Source of the DNA: an uncultured Bacteroidota bacterium
GTDB taxonomy: Bacteria > Bacteroidota > Bacteroidia > Flavobacteriales > Flavobacteriaceae
Direction of reading: 5' to 3'
DNA length: 64,000 bases
NCBI GenBank assembly: GCA_902523665.1
Contig: CABZAD010000004.1
Location: 1-64,000, forward strand
Below are positions 50,129 through 57,574 of the stretch, piece by piece. The notes below the pieces were generated by a model that was given only the letters and a program-made list of their open reading frames with translations, had not been told where the DNA came from and did not search any database. The stretch's first letter is position 1, and every line of letters starts with the position of its first letter. The translations under genes were made by a program, and so were the position numbers.

Positions 50129-51073
50129 TTAAAAAGTTTTATTTTTAATTGAATACTTATCCTTATTTAAATTAAACTTTAAAATTAATTCAGCTAAAAA
50201 CCCTGCAATAAAAAATTGCGCGCCCAAAATCATTGTAGTTAAAGCAATATAAAATTCAGGTCTACTTGTAATCAGCCTAGAATTTGTTTCAATAAATAAC
50301 TTGTTGTAACCTAGGTATACTGAGAATATAATACCAATAAAAATCATTATTGTTCCGATTAAACCAAAAAAATGCATTGGCCTTCTTCCGAATTTATTGG
50401 TAAACCATAGAGTGGTTATATCTAAAAATCCTCTTATAAATCTTTCATTTCCAAATTTACTTTTACCATATTTTCTTGGTTTATGATTTACTACATGCTC
50501 TCCAATTCTATAAAAACCTTCATTTTTTGCAAGAATTGGAATAAATCTATGCATATCAGCATGTAAGTTAATTGACTTTATTACTTCTTTTCTGTAAACC
50601 TTAATTCCACAATTAAAGTCATGGAGTTTTATTCCAGAAAAAGCACGCGCTACCAAATTAAAAAATAAAGATGGAATCTTTTTAAAAAAATATGAATCAT
50701 ATCTTTTCTTTTTCCAACCAGATATTAAATCAAGATTATTTTTGATCAGCTTATCAATCATTATTGGAATTTCTTCAGGTGAATCTTGAAGATCAGCATC
50801 AAGTGTAGCAACATAATTACCTTTGGATTCATGAAATCCAACTCTTAATGCTTGTGATTTTCCATAATTTCTAATGAATGAAATACCCTTAACGTTATTG
50901 TTCTCTTTTGAAATATTCTCAATAATTTTCCAAGATTGATCATTACTTCCATCATCTATGTATATTATTTCATAAGAAAAACCACTATTAATAAAAGATT
51001 TATAAATCCACCCATTGAGTTCAATTAAGGACTCGGATTCATTATAAAGCGGTATTACAATTGAGACGTCCAT
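50129..51073 (-). CDS. GT2 family glycosyltransferase (dolichol-phosphate-mannose-synthase-like)
   Basis: 314 residues. The GT-A fold begins MDVSIVIPLYNESESLIELN, with the donor-binding DDGSNDQSW and the metal site ATLDADLQDSPEEIP. HDFNCGIKVYRKEV and FIPILAKNEGFYRIGE are conserved in polyprenyl-phosphate glycosyltransferases. Two C-terminal membrane helices (FFGLIGTIMIFIGIIFSVYL and YIALTTMILGAQFFIAGFLA) anchor it. It probably transfers a sugar to undecaprenyl phosphate on the cytoplasmic face. DUF4199 lies 7 bases upstream, the exporter directly downstream. Confidence 0.92.
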   Translation of the reverse strand: MDVSIVIPLYNESESLIELNGWIYKSFINSGFSYEIIYIDDGSNDQSWKIIENISKENNNVKGISFIRNYGKSQALRVGFHESKGNYVATLDADLQDSPEEIPIMIDKLIKNNLDLISGWKKKRYDSYFFKKIPSLFFNLVARAFSGIKLHDFNCGIKVYRKEVIKSINLHADMHRFIPILAKNEGFYRIGEHVVNHKPRKYGKSKFGNERFIRGFLDITTLWFTNKFGRRPMHFFGLIGTIMIFIGIIFSVYLGYNKLFIETNSRLITSRPEFYIALTTMILGAQFFIAGFLAELILKFNLNKDKYSIKNKTF

Positions 51074-51080
51074 AGGCTAT

Positions 51081-51605
51081 TTAAACTGGCCTATTTTTTT
51101 TTAGTGCTAATCCAGTTAACAATGATATAAGCCCACCAAAGAATAATGAGACTGCCATTCCAATTGATGACGAAATAAGTGGATTTGCAAAGAATTCAAA
51201 TGCTCCCTCCATAGCTTCAACTATCTCATCTCCAATTTCAGGATTTTGTTGTAGTGCTTGGTCTATTGCATAATCCATGGCTTTAGTCATAGTATCTGGA
51301 TCTAATACATATCCTTGAAATATTCCATATGCAATACCGATAGCAGATCCAAGAGCTGTAATTCCGATACCAATTTTAATTCCTTCACCTAAACTTATAA
51401 AATTATCATTCATCTTTTTAAAAGCTAATTGGCCAAAAACAATTGACCCTGCCATTATTAATAATCCAGTCCATTGTTGAATTGAGGAGTTTTGATAGTG
51501 CATGTCCATTAGAAATAACATAATTGTAAATGCAATAGTTAGTCCACCCATTATTAAACCATAGTTTAGCACAGTTGACCTAATAGTTCCTTTAGATTCT
51601 AACAT
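51081..51605 (-). CDS. DUF4199 membrane protein
   Basis: 174 residues, four hydrophobic segments: VLNYGLIMGGLTIAFTIMLF, WTGLLIMAGSIVFGQLAF, IGIGITALGSAIGIAYGIFQ and ISSSIGMAVSLFFGGLISLL. A soluble acidic loop (YVLDPDTMTKAMDYAIDQAL and beyond) lies between the last two. The pattern matches DUF4199, a Bacteroidota family often found next to GT2 genes, as here. Function unknown; by position, perhaps a partner of the glycosyltransferase or its lipid substrate. Confidence 0.88.
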   Translation of the reverse strand: MLESKGTIRSTVLNYGLIMGGLTIAFTIMLFLMDMHYQNSSIQQWTGLLIMAGSIVFGQLAFKKMNDNFISLGEGIKIGIGITALGSAIGIAYGIFQGYVLDPDTMTKAMDYAIDQALQQNPEIGDEIVEAMEGAFEFFANPLISSSIGMAVSLFFGGLISLLTGLALKKNRPV

Positions 51606-51672
51606 ATTATTTGTATTAAATTATTTAGGTAAAATTAAGCAATTATAATGATAGGTTATATGAAAAAAATTT

Positions 51673-51680
51673 TAAATTTG
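51673..51680 (+). promoter_or_regulatory. -7 box TAAATTTG for the L31 gene
   Basis: Exact TAnnTTTG match inside TTTTAAATTTGCAC with an A-run before it, the same core as the rpsL promoter. Predicted start about 51684, a leader of roughly 13 bases. Confidence 0.6.
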
Positions 51681-51696
51681 CACTCACTTTGAAGTT

Positions 51697-52185
51697 ATGA
51701 AAAGTAATACACATCCTGATAACTATAGACTAGTAGCGTTTAAAGATATGTCAAATAATGATGTTTTTATAACAAAGTCTACAGTTGAAACTAAGGAGAC
51801 CACAAAAATTGATGGTGTAGAATATCCGCTTTTCAAACTTGAAATATCAAGAACATCACATCCTTATTATACCGGTAAATCTAAGTTAGTAGATACTGCT
51901 GGTAGAGTTGATAAGTTTAGAAGCAAATATGCTAATTTCAATCAGGCACCTACTACTGAGGAGGTTTCTGATACTGCGGAGGCTTCTGCTACTGAGGAGG
52001 CACCTACTTCTGAGGAGGTACCTACTGCTGAGGAAGCACCTACTGCTGAAGAGGCTTCTGCTGCTGAGGAGGCACCTGCTACTGAGGAGGCTTCTGCTAC
52101 TGAGGAGGCTTCTGCTACTGAGGAGGCTTCTGCTACTGAGGAGGATAATGACTCACAAGAATCAGAAGATACAGACCCTTCATAG
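51697..52185 (+). CDS. rpmE2: 50S ribosomal protein L31 type B with acidic repeat tail
   Basis: 162 residues, about twice the usual length. Residues 1-82 are a clear type B (zinc-free) L31: [40 protein letters not shown] and [17 protein letters not shown]. Residues 84-162 are a tail made mainly of 11 hexads of the form ATEEAS/APTAEE, followed by an Asp/Glu/Ser end. The tail has 28 acidic residues and no Lys, Arg or His. Three consecutive 18-base units are identical, so the repeat expanded recently or is kept uniform. It has its own promoter, and mtaB starts 14 bases after it. The core function is secure; the tail's role is unknown. Confidence 0.92.
   Translation: MKSNTHPDNYRLVAFKDMSNNDVFITKSTVETKETTKIDGVEYPLFKLEISRTSHPYYTGKSKLVDTAGRVDKFRSKYANFNQAPTTEEVSDTAEASATEEAPTSEEVPTAEEAPTAEEASAAEEAPATEEASATEEASATEEASATEEDNDSQESEDTDPS
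51949..52146 (+). repeat. 18-bp tandem repeat, 11 units, in the L31 tail
   Basis: Units approximate GCTACTGAGGAGGCTTCT, in frame, coding for hexapeptides with a central Glu-Glu. The three units nearest the 3' end are identical; the 5' units have point changes (one has Ala-Glu instead of Glu-Glu). Base composition is much richer in G and C than the surroundings. Likely length-variable between strains. Confidence 0.9.
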
Positions 52186-52199
52186 ATTATTTTAAAGTT

Positions 52200-53528
52200 T
52201 TGTCAAGTATTTTAGTATCAACAGAAGTTAAAAGAAATATATCTACTGTTGCAATTCATACGCTTGGATGTAAATTAAACTTTTCTGAGTCCTCATATAT
52301 TTCAAAATCTCTTCAAGAAAATGATTACAAGATTGTAGAATTTAATGAATTTGCAGATGCATATGTAATAAATACTTGCTCTGTTACTGAAAATGCTGAT
52401 AAAAAATTTAAGTATTTTGTCAAGCAAGCTCAAAAAAATAATCCGAATGCTTTTATTGCAGCAATCGGATGCTATGCGCAGTTAAAACCAAAAGAATTGT
52501 TATCGGTAGATGGTGTTGATCTAGTTCTAGGTGCAGCTGATAAATTTAATCTTTTAGAATATCTTAAAAATTTAGATAGTGACCATTCAAAAAAGGTTCA
52601 TTCATGTAATATAAATGAGGTAAACTTTTTTAAGGAAAGTTATTCTTTAAATCATCGTACAAGAGCATTTTTGAAAGTTCAAGATGGATGTGACTATAAG
52701 TGTAGTTTTTGTACTATTCCTCTTGCACGTGGTAAGTCAAGAAGCAATTCAATTTCAAATGTGATTGAAAATGTTTATAAAATTGCAAGTCAAAATATTA
52801 AAGAAATAGTTTTGACTGGTATAAACTTAGGAGACTTTGGTAAAAATGAAAACAAAGAATTTAATTCTAATTTCATTGATCTAATAAAGGAATTAGACAG
52901 TCTTAACTTGGATGTGAGATTTAGGATATCATCAATCGAGCCAAATCTTCTTAGTGATGAAATAATAACCTTTATAAGCACTAGCAAAAAGTTTGTCCGT
53001 CATTTTCATATTCCATTACAAAGTGGTAGTGATTCTATTTTAAGATTGATGCGAAGAAGATATGACACAAAATTGTATAAAAGCAAAATTGAAAAAATAA
53101 ACAAATTGATGCCTGATGCATGTATTGGTGTTGATATTATTGTGGGTTTTCCTGGAGAAAATAATGATCTTTTCCTTGAAAGTCTTAATTTTTTGGATAA
53201 TCTAAATGTTTCCTATTTTCATGTGTTTACTTATTCAGAGAGAGACAACACTCATGCTATATCCTTGCCTAATGTTGTAGATTTTAATGTTAGGACAAAA
53301 AGAAGTAAACTTTTAAGGCTTTTATCTAGTAAAAAGAAAGCATTATTCTATAAAAAAAACCAAGGGAGTATTCAAGATGTTTTGTTTGAATCAGAAGAAA
53401 AAAATGGATATATAGAAGGTTTTTCATCTAACTATATTAGATTCAGAAGACCATGGGATCCCAGTATAATTGGAACAATAGTAAAGTCTATTTTTGTAAA
53501 TATTGACTCAGATGGGTACGCTATATAG
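52200..53528 (+). CDS. mtaB: tRNA t6A37 methylthiotransferase MtaB
   Basis: 442 residues from TTG 52200; no in-frame ATG exists between the upstream stop (52149) and the conserved start region, so a non-ATG start is required. MtaB converts t6A37 to ms2t6A37 in tRNAs. The N-terminal domain cysteines appear in IHTLGCKLNFSESS, VINTCSVTENAD and AIGCYAQLKP. The radical-SAM cluster is QDGCDYKCSFCTIPLARGKS. HFHIPLQSGSDSILRLMRRR and GVDIIVGFPGE are family blocks. Follows L31 by 14 bases. Confidence 0.93.
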   Translation: MSSILVSTEVKRNISTVAIHTLGCKLNFSESSYISKSLQENDYKIVEFNEFADAYVINTCSVTENADKKFKYFVKQAQKNNPNAFIAAIGCYAQLKPKELLSVDGVDLVLGAADKFNLLEYLKNLDSDHSKKVHSCNINEVNFFKESYSLNHRTRAFLKVQDGCDYKCSFCTIPLARGKSRSNSISNVIENVYKIASQNIKEIVLTGINLGDFGKNENKEFNSNFIDLIKELDSLNLDVRFRISSIEPNLLSDEIITFISTSKKFVRHFHIPLQSGSDSILRLMRRRYDTKLYKSKIEKINKLMPDACIGVDIIVGFPGENNDLFLESLNFLDNLNVSYFHVFTYSERDNTHAISLPNVVDFNVRTKRSKLLRLLSSKKKALFYKKNQGSIQDVLFESEEKNGYIEGFSSNYIRFRRPWDPSIIGTIVKSIFVNIDSDGYAI

Positions 53529-53540
53529 CTTCAAATAAAA

Positions 53541-53834
53541 TTAAAGTTTAATACCAACAGGAAGAAGATGTTTAAATGCTTTATTCTTTCTTACAAACCC
53601 TGCAATTCTTGGTGATGTAGGAACAACTCTCAAATTTTTACTTTCTATAAATTCAAGTACTTTTATGATAAATTCCTCTTCAAAAGATTTATCTTTTAAA
53701 TTATCTGGAATATGAATTTTTGTTAAGAAAATTTTTCTTTCTTGTTCAGCGTATTCTATTCTTGCTAATGAGTCTGAAACCTTGGCTTCAAATTGTCTTA
53801 AAAACTCATTATTTTCTATTGTTATTTCACTCAT
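53541..53834 (-). CDS. Small GNAT-like (YjdJ/NATD1-type) acetyltransferase domain protein
   Basis: 97 residues from ATG 53834 (MSEITIENNEFLRQFEAKVS). The pattern LARIEYAEQERKIFLTKIHI, PDNLKDKSFEEEFIIKVLEF and VVPTSPRIAGFVRKNK matches the compact Yjdj-type GNAT fold, in which the strand after the helix carries the C/S-P-x-x-x-x-F segment. The usual RGxGxG CoA loop is weak (DKSFEEE), so catalytic competence is doubtful. Twelve bases separate it from the convergent mtaB. Confidence 0.7.
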   Translation of the reverse strand: MSEITIENNEFLRQFEAKVSDSLARIEYAEQERKIFLTKIHIPDNLKDKSFEEEFIIKVLEFIESKNLRVVPTSPRIAGFVRKNKAFKHLLPVGIKL

Positions 53835-53895
53835 AAACAAAAAAGCTGGACAACAAAGATAAAAAAAAATCTATTTACGATAAGAAAACTTGATA

Positions 53896-54411
53896 TTAAA
53901 TTCTTTTCATCTGTTCCTGCATAAGCTTTATTTGTGCTGTTAGCATATTATGCTTATCATAAGCTTTTGCTTCAGTTAATAGAGCTTGAGCTTCTCTTTT
54001 TCTTCTCTTCTGCATCATAATGCCAGCAAGACTTAATTTTGCCATTGCAATATCATGATTCATATTTAACCCAAGTTTTAAAGATTCGCGAAAATGCTTT
54101 TCGGCAATAGTTAGATTTTTTTGTGATTGTATTAAGCCATTAAGGTAATAATAGAAACCCTGCTGTTTTCTTATTAACGTAGATTTTGGGTTCTTGATTA
54201 ACTTTAAAATTCTTTCAGTTCTATCAAAGTTTTGTTTTCTTAAACTCAAAAATGCAAAAATTAATACTTCATTTTTAAAATATAAAACTGTGAGTAATAT
54301 TGAAAGAATAATTAAGAATACTCCATTTCCGATAAAAGTTTCTGTAATTTGATAAACTCCATATGCTAGAAGTAATATTGAAGCAATAAGCTTGACTATT
54401 TTTGGTATCAT
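53896..54411 (-). CDS. Conserved membrane protein with TPR-like tail, unknown function
   Basis: 171 residues. Two adjacent N-terminal membrane helices (LIASILLLAYGVYQIT and GVFLIILSILLTVLYF) precede a helical cytoplasmic part with TPR-like spacing: YYYLNGLIQSQKNLTIAEKH, FRESLKLGLNMNHDIAMAKL and SLAGIMMQKRRKREAQALL. It is divergent from rpmH; a TAAATTTG box lies eight bases upstream of its ATG. No specific role can be assigned; it resembles small envelope scaffold proteins of Bacteroidota. Confidence 0.75.
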   Translation of the reverse strand: MIPKIVKLIASILLLAYGVYQITETFIGNGVFLIILSILLTVLYFKNEVLIFAFLSLRKQNFDRTERILKLIKNPKSTLIRKQQGFYYYLNGLIQSQKNLTIAEKHFRESLKLGLNMNHDIAMAKLSLAGIMMQKRRKREAQALLTEAKAYDKHNMLTAQIKLMQEQMKRI

Positions 54412-54419
54412 ATCTTTAG

Positions 54420-54427
54420 CAAATTTA
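54420..54427 (-). promoter_or_regulatory. -7 box TAAATTTG for the TPR-like membrane protein
   Basis: Exact TAnnTTTG match on the - strand; with G at about -4 the transcript would start near 54416, only about five bases before ATG 54411. Confidence 0.5.
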
Positions 54428-54467
54428 CAATTTAAAAATATTTATGTGAAGTTGGACAAAAAGATAT

Positions 54468-54475
54468 TATATTTG
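54468..54475 (+). promoter_or_regulatory. -7 box TATATTTG for rpmH
   Basis: Exact TAnnTTTG match 22 bases before GTG 54498; predicted start about 54479. It is back to back with the - strand box at 54420-54427. Confidence 0.5.
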
Positions 54476-54497
54476 CCACCAATTCAAATGGATAATT

Positions 54498-54656
54498 GTG
54501 AAAAGGACTTACCAACCATCAAACAGAAAAAGAAAAAATAAGCACGGTTTCATGGATAGAATGTCTAATGCTAACGGTCGAAGAGTACTAGCAGGAAGAA
54601 GGGCAAAAGGCAGAAAAAAATTATCTGTTTCTGACGAACCTCGTCACAAAAAATAA
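54498..54656 (+). CDS. rpmH: 50S ribosomal protein L34
   Basis: 52 residues, read by eye. It starts at GTG 54498, because the invariant [20 protein letters not shown] follows directly; the nearby ATG 54488 is in another frame. The rest, [20 protein letters not shown] then [11 protein letters not shown], is a full-length L34. Single-gene transcript with its own promoter and a strong terminator. It does not neighbour dnaA or rnpA in this window. Confidence 0.96.
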   Translation: MKRTYQPSNRKRKNKHGFMDRMSNANGRRVLAGRRAKGRKKLSVSDEPRHKK

Positions 54657-54678
54657 TTTTTAATAACTTTTTACTTCT

Positions 54679-54703
54679 GGTGCTTTTATGGCACCTTTTT
54701 TTT
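54679..54703 (+). terminator. Intrinsic terminator after rpmH
   Basis: GGTGC (54679-54683) pairs with GCACC (54691-54695) around a 7-base loop, followed by eight T. It lies 23 bases after the rpmH stop and 19 bases before carB. Confidence 0.85.
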
Positions 54704-54721
54704 ATATTTTAGTGTGATTTT

Positions 54722-57574
54722 ATGCCAAAGGATAAAAATATTAAATCAATTCTTATAATTGGTTCAGGGCCTATAATAATTGGCCAAGCCTGTGAGTTTG
54801 ATTATTCTGGGTCGCAAGCTCTAAGATCTTTAAAAGAGGATGGTATAAAAACCACTTTAATCAATTCAAATCCTGCTACAATTATGACTGATCCTTCAAT
54901 GGCAGATCATATTTATCTAAAGCCTCTTACTACCAAATCTATTATTGAAATTCTTGAAATGCATGATGATATTGATGCAGTACTCCCTACCATGGGTGGT
55001 CAAACTGCTTTAAATCTATGCATTGAGGCTCAAGAAAAAGAAATTTGGTCTAGATTTAATGTGAAAATAATTGGAGTTGATATTGATGCAATTGAAATAA
55101 CTGAGGATAGAGAAAAGTTTAGAACTCTTCTAAATGAAATAGACATACCTGTTGCTCCAGCTGAAAGCGCCTCATCATTTTTAAAGGGAAAAGAAATTGC
55201 TCAAAGATTTGGTTTTCCCCTTGTAATTAGGCCCTCATTTACTCTCGGAGGTACCGGTGCATCTATTGTTTTTGAACAAGATAAATTTAATAATTTATTA
55301 ACAAGAGGTCTTGAATCATCTCCAATTCATGAGGTGCTAATTGATAAAGCTTTAATTGGATGGAAAGAATATGAATTAGAGTTACTTAGAGATAAAAATA
55401 ACAACATTGTGATAATCTGTACAATAGAAAACATGGATCCAATGGGAATCCATACTGGAGATTCAATTACAGTCGCACCAGCTATGACCCTCTCTGATAC
55501 TACCTATCAAAGGATGAGAGATATGGCTATTAAAATGATGAAAAGTATTGGAGACTTTGCAGGAGGTTGTAATGTTCAATTTGCTGTAAGTCCAGATGAA
55601 AATGAAGATATAATTGCTATTGAAATAAATCCTAGAGTTTCAAGATCCTCAGCTCTTGCATCCAAAGCCTCTGGGTATCCTATAGCTAAAATTGCTGCAA
55701 AGTTAGCACTTGGATATACTTTAGATGAGTTAAGTAACCAAATAACTAAGTCAACTTCCGCACTTTTTGAACCTACTCTAGATTATGTTATCGTTAAAAT
55801 TCCAAGATGGAATTTTGATAAGTTTGAGGGATCTGATAGAACTCTAGGTCTGCAAATGAAAGCTGTTGGTGAAGTAATGGGAATTGGTAGATCTTTCCAA
55901 GAAGCACTTCATAAGGCAACACAATCATTAGAAATTAAAAGGAATGGATTAGGTGCAGATGGTAAAGGCTACAAAGACTATAATACCATCATTGGAAAAC
56001 TTACTAATGCAAGTTGGGATAGAGTCTTTGTAATTTATGATGCAATAGAGGCTGGTATTCCTCTTGAAAGAATATATCAAATCACTAAAATTGATATGTG
56101 GTTTTTAAAACAATATGAGGAACTCTATCAATTGGAAGAAGAAATTTCTAAATTAAATATTGATAATATTGAATATGATACTCTTCTTGAAGCAAAACAA
56201 AAAGGTTTTGCCGATAGACAAATTGCATATATGTTAAATTGTCTAGAGAGTCAGGTATACAATAAAAGAGATAAACTAGGAATTCATAGAGTCTACAAAT
56301 TAGTTGATACTTGTTCTGCAGAGTTTCCAGCACAAACTCCATATTATTATTCAACTTTTGAAGAAAAAATAAAAACGGTTGACAACAAGGAATTTTCTGA
56401 AAATGAGAGTATTGTTTCGAACAATAAAAAAATTGTCGTTTTAGGGTCTGGACCTAACAGAATTGGTCAAGGTATAGAGTTTGATTATTGTTGTGTTCAT
56501 GGTGTTCTTGCTGCCAGTGAATGTGGATATGAAACTATAATGATAAATTGTAATCCAGAGACTGTTTCAACGGATTTTGATATTTCTGATAAACTATATT
56601 TTGAGCCAGTATTTTGGGAACATATTTATGATATAATTCAGCATGAAAATCCAATAGGGGTTATTGTCCAACTTGGTGGACAAACTGCACTGAAACTAGC
56701 AGAAAAATTGGACAGATATAAAATTAAAATTATTGGTACTGAATATAAATCTCTTGATTTAGCAGAAGATAGAGGAAGCTTCTCAAATCTGTTAAAGAAA
56801 AATAAGATTCCATATCCAGATTTTGGTGTGGCTACTAATGCGAAGGAAGCAGTTAAATTATCTTCAAAATTAAACTTTCCAATTTTAGTCAGACCCTCAT
56901 ATGTCTTGGGTGGACAAGGAATGAAAATTGTAATTAATAAAGAAGAACTAGAAGAGCATGTTGTAGATCTTTTATCAAAGATTCCTAATAATAAACTTTT
57001 GCTTGACCATTATCTTGATGGAGCTATAGAAGCTGAGGCTGACGCTATTTGTGATGGTGAAGATGTCTATATTATTGGGATTATGGAGCATATTGAGCCT
57101 TGTGGTATTCACTCGGGTGATTCAAATGCAACACTTCCTGTATTTAATTTAGGAGAGTTTACAATTAAACAGATTAAAGATCATACAAAAAAAATTGCTT
57201 TAGCTTTAAATACTGTTGGTTTAATAAACATACAATTTGCAATTAAGGATGATAAAGTTTTTATAATTGAAGCAAATCCAAGAGCTTCAAGAACAGTTCC
57301 ATTTATCTCTAAGGCCTACAAGGAGCCATATGTAAACTACGCTACAAAAGTCATGTTGGGTGAAAATAAAATTAAAGATTTTGACTTTAAACCAAGGTTA
57401 GATGGATATGCAATTAAACAGCCTGTTTTCTCGTTCAATAAGTTTCCTAATGTGAATAAACAATTAGGTCCTGAAATGAAAAGTACAGGAGAAAGCATTC
57501 TATTTATAGATGATTTAAACGATGATTCGTTTTTTGAACTTTATTCTAGAAGAAAAATGTACTTGACTAAATAA
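54722..57574 (+). CDS. carB: Carbamoyl-phosphate synthase large chain, without allosteric domain
   Basis: 950 residues. The two ATP-grasp halves are clear: IKSILIIGSGPIIIGQACEF (N-half) and KIVVLGSGPNRIGQGIEFDY (C-half, about 555), each with its own NPRVSRSSALASKASGYPIA or NPRASRTVPFISKAYKEPYV block. The E. coli subunit has 1073 residues; this one stops after the second synthetic half (SFFELYSRRKMYLTK), so the C-terminal MGS-like domain that binds UMP, IMP and ornithine is missing. It works with CarA. The stop directly abuts that of the convergent S41 gene. Confidence 0.96.
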   Translation: MPKDKNIKSILIIGSGPIIIGQACEFDYSGSQALRSLKEDGIKTTLINSNPATIMTDPSMADHIYLKPLTTKSIIEILEMHDDIDAVLPTMGGQTALNLCIEAQEKEIWSRFNVKIIGVDIDAIEITEDREKFRTLLNEIDIPVAPAESASSFLKGKEIAQRFGFPLVIRPSFTLGGTGASIVFEQDKFNNLLTRGLESSPIHEVLIDKALIGWKEYELELLRDKNNNIVIICTIENMDPMGIHTGDSITVAPAMTLSDTTYQRMRDMAIKMMKSIGDFAGGCNVQFAVSPDENEDIIAIEINPRVSRSSALASKASGYPIAKIAAKLALGYTLDELSNQITKSTSALFEPTLDYVIVKIPRWNFDKFEGSDRTLGLQMKAVGEVMGIGRSFQEALHKATQSLEIKRNGLGADGKGYKDYNTIIGKLTNASWDRVFVIYDAIEAGIPLERIYQITKIDMWFLKQYEELYQLEEEISKLNIDNIEYDTLLEAKQKGFADRQIAYMLNCLESQVYNKRDKLGIHRVYKLVDTCSAEFPAQTPYYYSTFEEKIKTVDNKEFSENESIVSNNKKIVVLGSGPNRIGQGIEFDYCCVHGVLAASECGYETIMINCNPETVSTDFDISDKLYFEPVFWEHIYDIIQHENPIGVIVQLGGQTALKLAEKLDRYKIKIIGTEYKSLDLAEDRGSFSNLLKKNKIPYPDFGVATNAKEAVKLSSKLNFPILVRPSYVLGGQGMKIVINKEELEEHVVDLLSKIPNNKLLLDHYLDGAIEAEADAICDGEDVYIIGIMEHIEPCGIHSGDSNATLPVFNLGEFTIKQIKDHTKKIALALNTVGLINIQFAIKDDKVFIIEANPRASRTVPFISKAYKEPYVNYATKVMLGENKIKDFDFKPRLDGYAIKQPVFSFNKFPNVNKQLGPEMKSTGESILFIDDLNDDSFFELYSRRKMYLTK

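Noticed and set aside
51908-52195. Open Leu/Arg-rich frame over the L31 tail repeat
   Set aside because: It is the shadow of the 18-bp repeat in another frame; the L31 frame is clearly the coding one.
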